64,000 nt of DNA, from contig VWZP01004604.1 of NCBI GenBank assembly GCA_013396995.1, forward strand, positions 278,001 to 342,000, written 5' to 3'. Within the stretch, counting starts at the first letter, position 1. Each line of letters opens with the position of its first letter. Below are positions 24,455 to 36,873 of the stretch, one piece after another. The DNA comes from Dicaeum eximium (Eukaryota > Chordata > Aves > Passeriformes > Dicaeidae). The position numbers and the translations under genes were made by a program. The notes beneath the pieces are model-generated. The model searched no databases. It worked only from the letters and a program-made list of their open reading frames with translations, and had not been told where the DNA came from.

Positions 24455-24683
24455 CTTGACTGACATCCATGGCATATAATTCTCTTAGTCCGAGGTCATT
24501 AAGAGATTTTGTCATATCAAGGGGTTCTTGAGACTGGTAACTCTTCAGTAGCAGAGTATGTGAAGGATCAAACTCACACTTGCTACAGATAACTGGTATG
24601 AGTTCTTGAAGGGGTGAATGTGGACTAACTCTTACTACTGTTTTCTGTGTCTTCTTGTAGTTTATCACTACCCTTACTGTTTG
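24455..24683 (-). CDS. COBLL1: COBLL1 visible exon 3: Cobl domain, second half
   Basis: The 229-nt exon starts in frame after a cttctctttag acceptor with QTVRVVINYKKTQKTVVRVS and ends with one base (G) of the next codon before GTAAGA. It holds 76 full codons. Visible blocks include LQELIPVICSKCEFDPSHTL and KSLNDLGLRELYAMDVSQ, which match the C-terminal half of the COBLL1 ubiquitin-like region. Human COBLL1 has Lys where this protein begins with Gln (from memory). The exit phase (1) matches both the microexon at 22796 and the following exon at 21896, so the microexon can be included or skipped without a frameshift. Confidence 0.96.
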
Positions 24684-25588
24684 CTAAAGAGAAGAAAATC
24701 CCAATTAATAACGGCACAAATTCTGGAAGAAATGGCATTTTTACAACAGCCTCACAATAATCACCAGAATTCCACTTGTGGCCAGCTTGACCAGTGCTGC
24801 AGGTTCAGAAACATTACATAAGAAACTAACAACTGTTTTGCTATTCCCTTCCATGCAAGACAAGGCCATGTGAAGCAGACTGCTCTCTCCCTGGGCAGTG
24901 CCATGTGCTGTGCAGCAGGGTGTGTGCCTGGAGGGGTCACTGGGCAGCTGCACAAGCCAGGGGATGTGCCACAAGCCAGTGCTTGTCAACACCTGGGCAG
25001 GGGGAAAGCAGAAGGGCAGCACAAGAGCTCTCCTGGCCCTCTCTAAGTGCTTTAGATAAATTAAAATCAGTATTCTTCTACATAGCAGAACGACAAAGGT
25101 GGAAGGAAAAGATTTAGGCAACATCCAGAAATAGGTTCAGTACTTCTTAAAGCTCCTATGCTCTTCAGGGTTTATAAAAAAAGCCAAGAGAGAGAACAGT
25201 ATGTATTGAAGGAAAATGAACATACAATCAGAAGGGTACATATATCACAGCATGACAGATGGTACAAGATGTTGATTTTCAGTTTGTTCAAGGCTGTCCT
25301 CAGCCACACTTCATCTGCAGAATTTTTCAAAAGGCCAATGAAGCATGGGATTTCAAATAATAGTGTAATATTTCCGTCTTTCAGCAGCAAAGATGTTTGC
25401 TGCAACAAACTGAGACGTATTTTACCTAAGAGGAGCTTACCAAAAACAGACTAAAGCATTTCACAGACCTTCAAGGTGAAAGGATGAAAGACAACAGGAA
25501 ACACTGAAACAAGAGGATGGGCTACCAGCTCAATTTGTTGAATACAGCAGTATTTCTAATTTCTCAACATGCTTAATTTTAGTCTCAC
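24684..25588 (-). other. COBLL1: COBLL1 intron inside the Cobl domain
   Basis: A 905-bp phase-0 intron splitting the Cobl domain, with a GTGAGA donor and a cttctctttag acceptor. It has a moderately GC-rich patch at about 24860-25040 with no recognisable content. Confidence 0.88.
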
Positions 25589-25790
25589 CTCTGGTATAAC
25601 TGGAGCAGGTTTCTTCTTATCCATTTGTTTCGCCTTTACAATCACCTTTTCTACTTCAAGCATCCCCACTGGTGTATTGGGTTTGAATTTAATCTGGCTA
25701 TTTTCTGCTGATACCAACTCTATGGTATAACTTGATGGATTTAAATGGTACTGTGCACAGAGAAAGATCAGCAAGTCCATCATGGGCTTC
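25589..25790 (-). CDS. COBLL1: COBLL1 visible exon 2: Cobl domain, first half
   Basis: The 202-nt exon follows a ttttacag acceptor. It starts with the third base of the Arg codon shared with the previous exon and ends on the complete Glu codon of PVIPE before a GTGAGA donor. It encodes 67 residues including KPMMDLLIFLCAQYHLNPSS and FKPNTPVGMLEVEKVIV, nearly the same as mammalian COBLL1. This is the core of the Cobl ubiquitin-like domain (Pfam Cobl family), a protein-interaction fold in cordon-bleu proteins. The lysine-rich stretch KQMDKKKPAP closes the exon. Conservation here is the strongest in the gene, which makes the identification secure. Confidence 0.96.
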
Positions 25791-28700
25791 CTGTAAAAGA
25801 CAAATGGAACTGTCAGAACAGATGACAATTAAGCAGGCTATAACAAGACGTGCTGCTAAACATTTAATTCAAGTCATCCTTTCCCTTCCAGGACTAAATA
25901 ATTACTGCTAGACACCAATTTTAAATATCTTTGAGCTTTAAAAAACATAATTTAAAATAGAAAGCCAACTCCCCCAAAAAAGCCACTAAAACGAAAATGA
26001 AAAGCAGTTTGCACAAAAGTATGCCAAGTACTTGAACAGAATGGGAACTTTCTTGTTGTGTGAAGCTTTTCCTGAGGTCAACAGGGACACGTGGATTAGT
26101 TACCTCATTTGACATTTAGTGGGAACTTTTAACAGTGGTGATAAATACTCTGTTATTCATTAAGAACAGTTCTTTTGCAAAGCTTGGCATTTTTATATCC
26201 ATTTTGAGTTACAAGGGACTGTATTTTCAGAAACTCTGTGCATGTGCCACTTGGAAGATGCAGGAGATATGAAGTTTGCAGAGTCACATTTTAAGCAGGT
26301 CTTGCATTAGGGATTCCAGAATTATCTAGGTACTTAATACCAACAGCAAGAAATAAGCCAAATGACAATACAGTAGGCAAATGCCCTTTCTTGAGAAGCT
26401 CTGTGTGATGTAAGATGTCCTTCCCACAACGAAGAATGGCCAACAGAATTTGTCAGATGTGGTCAGTACCTGTATGTCTTTGTCCCCTCAGTGCTTAAGG
26501 ACAAACATGAGGAACAGGGGATTAAGATAGGCTGAGTATTTCCAGCTGCTACTGAAATACATTTAATAAAGTTGTTCTATAAACAGAAATATCATAGATG
26601 TTTAAATAGATCAAAAGTAAGGAGAATGTCCTAACTTTGCATGTTATGGAACTGAATTAGGTTATAGCACTATCAGATCATTCCTCAATATTCTTTTCTG
26701 AGTTGGGTAAGGACAATTTCATTGTGACACCCTCTGCCTCTTTCAGTTACAACTATGAACAAGGAAATCCATCACCTGTTCTGTCTCACAAGGACATTAT
26801 GAAAATAAAGGTCTGTGAGGCAATCAAATGGTATGTTGGAAAAAATGCTGAAGTGTCTCTGAGAAAATTAATACAGGGTTTGGCTGGTATGGCTTTATCA
26901 GAAATCTTAAATTCTAGATGTAATCTCATAACAGAGGCAAGTATTCTGGTAGCACAGCCAAATGTGGAAATAGCTTCTACAAAGAACCATCAGATGAAGC
27001 AGAATTCTAGATAACAAAGATCATGAATACATTTATTAAGCAATAAGTTAAAGCAGACTTTTTATATGAAGATACTATTTTGTAAAAATAATTAAGAATG
27101 ACCCAATGTTAGGAGTTATTGTGAACACTGAATTTTTCCCCTTCAATTCACCCTAGAATATCATTCCCCTTTTCCCTTCATCTTAAAGGACAAATGTCCC
27201 ATAAGCAAACTGTACTCTGATTTCTAGCAGAAGGGCTGGACTCTGGTGCATATGCTGCACTGCCAGAAGATGGTAACTGTTTGAAAGCTGACAGATTTCC
27301 TTTCTAGAGGAAAGCTTCTGCCTGTAGAAGTGGCAGGAGAACACTTGCCTCAGGAGACAAAGGCAGGAGGAACAATAAAACAAAATAACTATACAGAAAT
27401 GGTACTCTAATGCGTGAAAAAGCAGTTATCAGATGGTCTGAAGAGGTGCAGAAGAATGCCATATACTCCCATGCTTTCATCTAGATGATATATAACAGCC
27501 TGAGGAATACCATGCAAAACACAAAATAATAATTGCACCTCCCTCTTCACATTCTAAATCAAAAAGTTTATTTCAACGCATCTCCTGTACACAGCACAAC
27601 CTGCTTCAGGTTGTGTCTTACAAGACAGAAGGAGGAGTACTTTATTTCTTGTTCATCTAATCCCTAATAGAACAAGAAGAAAAGGGCTGCAAATGCAAAC
27701 CTTGTCATTCCCCATCTCACTGGGGCAGGGCAGGGCCAGGGAGGAGGGACCGGAGGAGGCTGCAGACACTGCATCTGTAGCGACCTTTCTGGTTACCAGT
27801 GTATCCAGTAAGTTACTCACTTCCTTTTTTCTGGTGAATTTTTATACACTGACTGGCTTTAAAAGCTGCCCTTGAGTTATTGGAGAGGAGTGAGAATATC
27901 AAAGATGACCAGAGCAAAAGTTGACAAGGATCCCAGAAAGCCATCCTCTAGAAATGCACCACAGTGACAGGGGCACAGAGTCACAGCAAGTGACTGAGAA
28001 GTGAGAGTAAGTGAGAAACAGCTGCTAACAAACAACAGGTACACGAACATTAGTACACAGTGATTCAGTGCAGATTTGCTTTCCAATGGTACTTCCAGAA
28101 ACTACCCTGACTGCAGGATGATGGACTTTTAAGTCCTCCTCACTCCACTGGAGGCAAGATTTAAAAGGTGTTCTGTCCTCAGGACCTTCAGAGCTGCTCA
28201 CCTCCAATTATGAATGAGGAAAGAAGCAAAGTAACAATTTGTCTGTTTATGTCATCTCTAGAAGGATCATGCCTATTTGATCACGATATATGACTATAAA
28301 GACAGAGAAGAGCTAGAACAAGAGATAGTTTGAAATAACTTCACAGTGGACTGCAGGTCCTGCACATCTCCCCTCATTCTGAGATGAGCCTAGCAGTGCT
28401 AATACTGGTTCTTATTTGCAAGACAGTCACTTATGAAATCAATCATATAGAGTATCTTGACTGAAAAGTCCTGTAACTGTGGGATAATAAACTGATTGGG
28501 AAATGAGTGCAATTCCTGATAAGCCTGTAAGGCCTGTCTTGAACACTGACTAATTATACACGAAGTAATCTGACTGAGAGAAAATAGATGCAACATTCCT
28601 TTCTGGCACTTTGTTCTAAGCAAAGCATTAAGAGGGCCCATGATACTCATCAGTGTGGACGAAGGGAGCAAAAAGAACAAAAAGCTCCTGACAGTGTACA

Positions 28701-29904
28701 CATGGGGCCTCCTGTCTAAGAAGGTTTTAAAACAGAGCAAAGCATCATATTTACAGACTGCAATATTCCTTGCTATAAACGTGCTGAAAAAAAGCCAGCA
28801 TGAGGCATCAAGTACTCATATTATTTCAGAAAATTTCTTCTGAGAAATAAAATCTCACATTTAAGTTATCCTGAAAATCACTGAGTCAGGGGAAAGTGTA
28901 AAAAAGCCCACTGCAGCTCTGGTGAACAAGCTGATATTTGATGTCTAAGCAACAACCTCATGAACTCCAGCAAATGACAGTGTGCAAACAGACTCAAGCC
29001 AGATTTCATCTCTCATTAAGAAGGAGGTATAAGCACACATTTACAGTACCTGGTTTGAATGAATAAATAAATCAGCCTGCTTAGTTTTCAGTAGGAGAGA
29101 CATAGGCTATGCACTAACACAAGGATAATACACAAATAGGTTGTCTTATTTCAGCTGAGGATAGCAACAAACTGGCATCCAAATGGCTGAGATCCATACA
29201 CAGCCTTACACAGGACTCTTCTTAGTAAACCTACCTTTTAGGTTCCAGGATCTATGATTTCAGCTCACCAGTAAATGTTCAGGTCTTTCTGAACAAAAGG
29301 TGACTTGAGAGTTACATGTGCAATCTATCCTCCCAATTAACAGAATTAACAGTCTGAAATATGCATTTTGAACTAAAACCAGCTTAAGCAAAACACAATT
29401 GTTAAAAGAAATCCAAAGCTGTAGCTATAAATTCTTTTTGAAGCATTACAAGTTTTGTCTGAAGTGATGTCATGTTTTTTGATGACTGCTAGCAGTCTAC
29501 AGGTAGCAGTGCTGAGCAAGTGCTGAACACAACTTGGTGTAAGTTTCCTGAACATCCAGTCTAAAGCTCCCCTTAGGCCATTTCCTCTTATCCTATCACT
29601 TGTTAGTCAGGAGAAGAGACAAACCCTACCTGGCTACAACCTCCTTTCAGGTGACTGCAAAGAGCAATAAGGTCCCTCCTGAGCCTTTTCTCCAGGCTAC
29701 ACAGCCCCAGCTCCCTCGGGAACCCCAACCCTCCAAGACTTGTGATCCTGACACTTCATTTCGCTGCTCTTCCTTGGACACAATTTATGTTCAGGCTTCC
29801 ACAAGTCATGCATTTTACCAAATGATTATAACTGGATGAAGGGTGAAGTCAACTTGAGCAAACAGTAAAATTAAACAAAAATATCTTAATTCTGTGTAAC
29901 CTAC
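25791..29904 (-). other. COBLL1: COBLL1 intron, 4.1 kb, with CR1 fragment
   Basis: A phase-2 intron with a GTAGGT donor and a ttttacag acceptor. A CR1 fragment occupies about 29540-29800. The rest is anonymous AT-rich sequence. Confidence 0.87.
29540..29800 (-). mobile_element. CR1 LINE fragment
   Basis: The plus strand reads ggccatttcctcttatccta, tcacttgttagtcaggagaa, gctacaacctcctttcaggt, then ccttttctccaggctacaca and ccccagctccctcggg, which is the antisense of a typical avian CR1 3' region. It is truncated at both ends and lies in the intron 3' of COBLL1 visible exon 1. Confidence 0.88.
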
Positions 29905-30084
29905 CTCCCGTTAACTGTAGTGTACTTGATCACATCTCCTGGCAGGACCACTGATAATTCAATATCTTTATCGATTACATTCTCTTTCTGTTCCATGATG
30001 AGGTTGGTTGGCTCTGTGTTATCAAATGGAGAAACAGCAATGGATTTTGTTTCAGATGGAGGAGGTGGTGCTTTAGATTTTCTT
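29905..30084 (-). CDS. COBLL1: COBLL1 visible exon 1: proline-rich N-terminus and start of Cobl region
   Basis: This 180-nt exon begins after a tttcag acceptor with the last base of a split codon and ends AG before a GTAGGT donor, so the split codon AG|G gives Arg at the junction. It encodes RKSKAPPPPSETK, a short basic/proline motif of the KRAP type, then a linker, then MEQKENVIDKD and IELSVVLPGDVIKYTTVNG, which match the N-terminal part of mammalian COBLL1. An internal ATG at 29996-29994 (MEQKEN) has a strong Kozak context, with A at -3 and G at +4. It could start a shorter isoform if an upstream exon is non-coding. The upstream partner that completes the first codon was not identified with confidence. 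Confidence 0.93.
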
Positions 30085-33000
30085 CTGAAATAAATAGATA
30101 AAAATTTAAAATCAAGTATGCATTTATACATATGATTCCAAACTGGCTAACTAACAAGTCTCAAAACAGAAATGAATAACACTTTATTATTTTCTAAAGT
30201 AGTATGTGCAACAAAGGGACAAGAGAATATCTTAAATATACTATCAGTGGTGACAGAAGACAAAGCAGGCTAACATCCATCACAAAAAAAAACCAAACCA
30301 CCCAATAAACATCAAGCCAAAAAGAGTTCTTTAATGTACCATAAAAGAGTAAATTAGTTAGTTGTATTTTTTCTCCCTTGGGTTATGCAAAGACCCTATT
30401 TGTGCATTCTCCAAAGAGATTTACCGGATTAGTATAAACAGAAATATTGTACTATGCAGTAGGAAGCCAATTGTACTACCAGTGTGCTTAATACAGGAGA
30501 GATACTGGGGCAAATAGTAGCACTTTTTCTCCATAAATTTTGCTTCTGGTTATTAAAATTATTCAAAGAAATCCTACCAGTTCTACATTTTTAACTTCTA
30601 TACAGTAATAAAATAACAGTATGACCAATTGTACTGTGTTGTAGTATTTCCTGACATTTCACTCATAATATGCTTTCAAATATTCCCCTCACCTATGCTG
30701 AGGTCATATTTTAATTTTAACCTCTCCTATTTTAATTCTCTCTATACCCTTTCCCATATGTCAGGGACCAGACAGTTTACTCTTGAAGACAAGGACTGAT
30801 CACTAAATAAGCTACACTTTTTTCACTAACAAAAATTCCAAAACTGCAAAAAACCCTCTCTATCTCTTAACATATGTACGTTACAGTAAATTCTGAATGC
30901 AGTACTCACGTCCAGAAACATGACACACAATTACCACAACTCTCCACAATTAACCAATATGTTCAGAAGGAAAATATACTATTAATTAAGAATTTTACCA
31001 TTAGAAACAAAACCAAAACACAGTCAAGACACATTACCTCATGAGAGCTTTTGAATTTCTTGTGAACATTCTTGAATGGAGCCACATTACCAGGAAGTTT
31101 TGAACATAATACACAAAGGTTCCAAAAATCTGCTCCTCATGTAGATGGAGCTGTACCAAGTTTGTTTACTTTAAACCTAAGGAAAGAAACTAACCCCTAT
31201 AACTGTCCTACAGAATTAAAACAAAAAAAAAGCCCTAGCATACAACTAGAAAAACACACCTTTCCTGAGAAATCAAAGTTTAAAGTGACTCACAATGAAA
31301 AGCAAACAAGGTCCAGAGCAACATTGCAAAAAACAACTGTAACAAGGCTTCACATGACTGATCTGCTGCTGAAAGTGCTTAGAGTTTTGAACTTCAGAAC
31401 TCTGTGCTGAATAATTAACTATTCACAGCCCCGCAGAGCTAATCGGGAGTACTCACAGGCCTCCAAAAACACTGAATGAGGATCCACATTCAAAATTTAT
31501 ACCTCCTCTCTCAATGTTTTAAATTAGTTTGGTGTGCTCTCTATGCAATTCATGATGTGCAACATGAGCTGAAAATTTCACTTTGGTCTCTACAGCAGCT
31601 TGCCTGGGCTGTTTCAGGGTTACACGAACATTGCAAAATGTATAAATCAAACTTCTTTGTATTCCTCCCAGCTTCTTTGGGGGTTTTCTTGCAAGATCTT
31701 TAGCTTTCATATAACTGCCAAATATAAATTATTATCGAGTACAGAGCCTCAATACAACTATTAGAAATAAATAAAATCCTAAAAAACATAGAAAGTTACC
31801 CTATGACATTAATACCAAAAAGCCCAATGTGAACTAGTACTGGCAGTCCTCCCTTCTTTACTCTTTCTTACATCTTTAACTTCAAATGACTGTTAAAAGC
31901 TATTTATCACAGAATTTAATCTTTGAAGAAGTGTCACAGAAAGATTTGTTTTCAAACGCTACTGGACCCAATTTCCCATTAAGTAGACAAATGCAATTTT
32001 ATCACTGGAACTCTGTTATCACCAGAGTTCTTAATGACACAGCAATAAATGTGGTTTATTCATACCACAGTGTCTAACTAAAACTGTAGAGAGCTAAACC
32101 TGACCAAATACTCTCATCAAAACATGTGCAACAGTTGAAGTTCCATGTATTTATAAAGGGTCAGGAGATCTGACAAGGCTGCTGAAGCCTCGTGTCCCCC
32201 ACTGCAGAGCCAGGCACTCCACCCATCTCTAGAAAATCTGAAATTGCTTAATGGTTAATTACTATCCTACCCCACACAAAGGAGGAAAAAACCCAAGTGT
32301 ACTTTCTCAGAAGTCATGCCCAGTTTTTGGCAACCTCTTATTAAACAACAAGGATCCCAATGCTTTCATTTTCTGTTTCCAGATGCCATGTTTTTTGTTT
32401 CTTCAGTTCTCACTAATTCTCTCATCTCTCCTTCTCAGCCCAAAGTTTTTGCCTTTGGTCTCACTGCTTTTTCATTATTTTAGCTCATGTTTCTACCTTA
32501 TCAGGTGAGCAGCAGCTGACTGACAGTCAGGCTGGGCTGCACCCCCAGCCCCAGAACTGGTACTGCACAGCAAGAACAATTCAGGTGACCATGATTACAT
32601 GAACAGGTGATGGAGGAAACACTTGCAGAGGTAGTTTTTACCTACAAACCCTCCTCCCCCTACTCTGCAATTCAAGAAGCCCATGAAAGTGATTTTCTCA
32701 CCAAGGCATCCTCCACACATCATTTTATCCCAACACCAAAAGTAACTCCAAGTCTATACCATCAATTCCAATACTTCTCCATCATAAAGAACCAACAAAA
32801 TCCTGGTTCTCTCTTGCCTCTTAACCTATATCAAGTAGTCAGCAAACTAGGAGAGCTGTTCATTCGTAATGATTTTGCTAAAAAGACAGAGAAAGATGTC
32901 AATCTAGCTTCTTCTCCTGAAAACAAAACCTGTTATTTTTAGAAAGAAAATACAATCATAACAAAGAGAGTAATTCCCCATCATATAAAAACAACACTTC

Positions 33001-33968
33001 AGAGGCCAGAAAAGGGTACTAAGGAAATAGTCTTCCTCACAGCACCTTTCATGTTCAGACAGCTTGCAGATGTACTGGAACCTAAGCTAACCTGGTTTAA
33101 TTTTCAAAATAAACATTAGAATGAGTTGGAACAACCAAAAAACATACTCTTCATTGTCATGGCTACTGCAGAATTACAGGAAAGCTGCAGGAAGAATCAA
33201 ACTGCAGCTTATTTAGCTGTGAAACTACTGCTTGAGTCAAAGAAAAAAAAAAAAAGTTTCTTCTGTGATTCTTCCTAGCCCTGGACAAGGCTGTCAGAGA
33301 GACACCTGCCATTCTCTCACAGGGAGCCACAAACACAAGGTGGTGCAGCCTGGGCAGAGTTTCTGTTTCCCCTGTTACCAGCACCTGGAGCCCACTGCTT
33401 ATGCCAAGGCATTCGGCTGGTTCTTATCTAGTAGAGCTTATACTGTGCCCCAGAGAACACATTCATATCTCTTAGAAATTTAAATTTCTGAGGTCCCACT
33501 GCAATTCCTGCCACTCTGTGTGACAATACAGTTCCTGTATTAAAGAATTCTTTCAGCCAAATGCAAACAGAAGACTTTTAAGTAACTTTTTAAGAAAAAC
33601 AGTGCATCTTTAAATCAAATCCAAGACCATAAGGTCAACAATTTATGTACTTCAGATCCCACTTCAACAGAATAAAATGTCATTGCTGTATCTCAACAAC
33701 TTTCCTGCTTGCAAAGGAAAAAAAATGTCAGTGATCAGGATGCATAGAAGGTTTTTTAAAATAAAAGTCTGACACAATAAATAAATAACACATCTATTTA
33801 TCTGATTTTCAAAACAATCCTGTTAGGAAGTTACAAGTAGTATATTTTTAACTATCAGTAACTAGAGAAAGGCACATAAAATAATGAGAAATACTTGAAC
33901 TTACAGTGACCTGAGTATTCCAGTTTTCACCAGCATTTCCTTTCAATAACAACCTCTTTCCCAAAAAA

Positions 33969-33984
33969 GGGGGGGGGGGGGGGG
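33969..33984 (+). repeat. G16 mononucleotide run
   Basis: Sixteen consecutive G on the plus strand, preceded by six A and followed by AAGAGAGG. On the COBLL1 sense strand it is a C run. Confidence 0.95.
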
Positions 33985-36849
33985 AAGAGAGGAAATCTAT
34001 CTGCTAGATTAATGTACAATCAAAGGCTACAGCATCAAGGAATATTACTGTTTACAGCACTTAACTTCCTGTTTGGAACACAGTTACACAACAGCATACA
34101 AAGACAGCTTGCTAGCACTCTCACTGAAATGATTTTGAATCTAACCTCCAACATCAGAACCTTTCTCAAATTTTCTGTAGCATTCACCTAGGACAGGGAA
34201 GGTCATAAGGATCTCACCTGCAATTCAGTCATCTCTCAGGTACTGAAACATTAAACATAGAGCATTAAAAACCTTCTAAGCACACCAGAAACTTCAGTTG
34301 GTTAATTTAACTTAGGTCACTCTGAAGAACATTGGTTTATTTAAAAAGCAACTAGCTTTTGGTTTTTTTCTTTAATCAAACTTTATAATATTATATTTGC
34401 CAAAATCACAAGCAGCACTTTGTTTTATTTTCACTCAGAGTCAGAAAAGGATTTAACACTACTAAAATCATGTAATGAGAGGAAAAAGTTCATTGTAACA
34501 AAGCTTCTTCTAGAGCTTTTCTTGTCTTCAACCTCTCATCCCAAGCAATCATTATAATTCTCTCCTGACTATTACAACAATGCTGTTTGACTGCCGTGTC
34601 ATAGAAACAGACAGCCAAAACCTCCCATATAATCTTCTCAAACAAGAATCAGCTGAACAAGACTTCAGGCCCATATTAAAAACATTGATTTGTTTTTTTT
34701 TAACAATGATACATCAATTTTGGCCAACATGTATAGAAAATATTTAGGCTCCTAGTTTCACCTACAAGCATCCCCAGACCAATACTCTTTAACACTCACA
34801 GAACAAATTTGTCTTCTGCACTGAGTTTATTCTGTTCCCTCTTTATGGATAATGGTTTCACAGCATCACCACTGCAAGTCTTCAAGATCAAACACTACCT
34901 ACTAAGAAAAAGCTTGGAGACAACTGCAGCATTGCTATCTGATCTGCTCCTCGTAGTCCAGCACATGACTGAAGCTGTCAAGGCAGGTCACTCAAAAAAT
35001 CACTCCTATATATTTCAGGCATAAGTATAGATGAAAAAATACTTTAAAAATAAATCCTACTCATCTTCACTAAATTATTACCAGGCACACAGGTTTCTAT
35101 ACAAAATTTGGGGTGCCACTAAGTGCTTCAAAAAAGGTTACTTTTAAGTTAGACGTATGGTAGTATTCTAATATTTTTCCTTAACATTTAGCTGCCCAAA
35201 TATTTGCTGTGCCAGCCCCAGAGCATCTATGTAACATGACTATCAGCCTTGATACTGGGCTTTCATCTCAACATCAATATCACTGTTTGATATACAATCT
35301 CTCTCTTTATTTCTACTATAAAGGCACCAGTTAGATGTTAAGATCAAGGTATGGATCAATGGGAGTCAAACAATGTCCATTCTTAGGTTATCCCTTCAAG
35401 CCAGGCTTATGATACATGCGGGATGATATAAAGGAAAAATATTTGCTGTATCTGCTCCAGAGAGAAATATGATCTTTCAGATTCTCAGCTCATCCATTTA
35501 GTTGTCTGGGGAAGAATGTGAGGTCATTTTGTACAAATATTGAGTCTAGCAGGTGGCTCAATAGGTACCAAAAAAACCCCCAAGTTCAGAAACACACTTT
35601 AATTTCAATTTCCAGGCAGAGGAACAAACATTAACAGTTTGTAACTTTTTCGTGATAACAGGTTATTTTACTGGGCACTTCTCTAAACTAATTCCCAAAA
35701 CTGAAAGGATACAAATAGTGTAAATAATACTGGTATTTTAAAAATAATAGAGAAATATAACATGGCATAAAATAAGGGCCTAGGTATATAGCTCTGACAA
35801 CACAATAACTCATAGTGCAAGTGATATATCAACAATTTAGTAATGCTATGGGTGATAATATTACTAATTAAGTGATCTTCGAAGATTATCTCTGTGGATT
35901 TACTCAGTGAGGTTCCAGCAAACAACAAATCATCTGCGGATGTTCTCCTACTCATGCCTTTATTCTGCTATAAAGAAAGCAAAAAAAAAAAAGTAAAATG
36001 CATTTCCACTCTCAATAAAGGAAGTGGATCAAGAAAAGGAGGCATCCCTGGAATCAGGACATGTTTTCAAAGATCCTGTGAAAGAAAACGTTTCCCTAGT
36101 CAATGGGATGTGTGGATTTACCCCCTAGCTAGCCTCATTGCACTGAAGGTTTGGAGTTTTTTTTAAGTCTTATCCTAGAGAGAAATAAATCACAGGACTG
36201 GGATGGTAACCATGACAGTAAGGTAAAAGCTTAATGGAATCTCTGGATGTCTGGTTCACTCTAAAAGCAAGAAAGCAACAAATGAATCCTTCAGCTCCCT
36301 CCAGACCATTTGGAACAGACACTTGCCCTCTTTGATTATCTGTCCCCATGGCAGTGACAGTCTTGAAAACAGAAGCAACTGTATTTGAGCCATAATTCAC
36401 TGAATGTTTTCTATCATTACAAGGAAAAAGAGGCAATTCTGAGACAACATAAACACTAATCTGTATTATGGGCATGCTTTTAATTGTGCCCCTCTTAGCA
36501 TTAAAGGGGCACTAACTCTGGTATAAACATATAATTTAAATAATTAAAGTACGAACGAAATACTTTTATAGAAAAAAATATTAATTCATTGCCCTTCAAA
36601 GCCGAATCACAACTAATATTACAATGATCTATTCAAGCTCACTTAAAACTTATGAAAGGCCCAACTCCTGCGAACAGAAAGCTGCTGACAGTGTTGTCTT
36701 GTACCATCCAACAAAACACAGTTAGCTCCCCTCTAGGCATAAGAATCACTTTGCTCTTAGGAAGAAAGCCAAAAGTTCAGAAACCTAGCAGGCAAGAGGG
36801 GATAAAAGAAAAAGAGAAAATACTTTCTCCTCTAAACTAGCATAAAGTT

Positions 36850-36873
36850 TATTATTATTATTATATTATTATT
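36850..36873. repeat. ATT microsatellite
   Basis: Imperfect (att)n run with one interruption (tatatt). Confidence 0.9.

Larger units (their letters stand above)
525..30084 (-). other. COBLL1: COBLL1 transcription unit, visible part (12 exons, both ends missing)
   Basis: The minus strand carries twelve exons with GT donors and AG acceptors that join in one continuous frame of about 1,113 codons. Exon lengths in transcript order are 180, 202, 229, 39, 95, 240, 145, 69, 259, 86, 1613 and 183 nt. COBLL1 is a cytoplasmic actin-cytoskeleton protein related to cordon-bleu (COBL). It differs from COBL in having a single C-terminal WH2 motif, and its central region contains the blocks KIGMTTYKIVPP, PFALAV and KRSQSF found here, so COBLL1 rather than COBL is the right paralogue. 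The first coding exon and the terminal exon with the stop codon were not found. Codons after the WH2 motif must come from left of the window. Confidence 0.95.
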
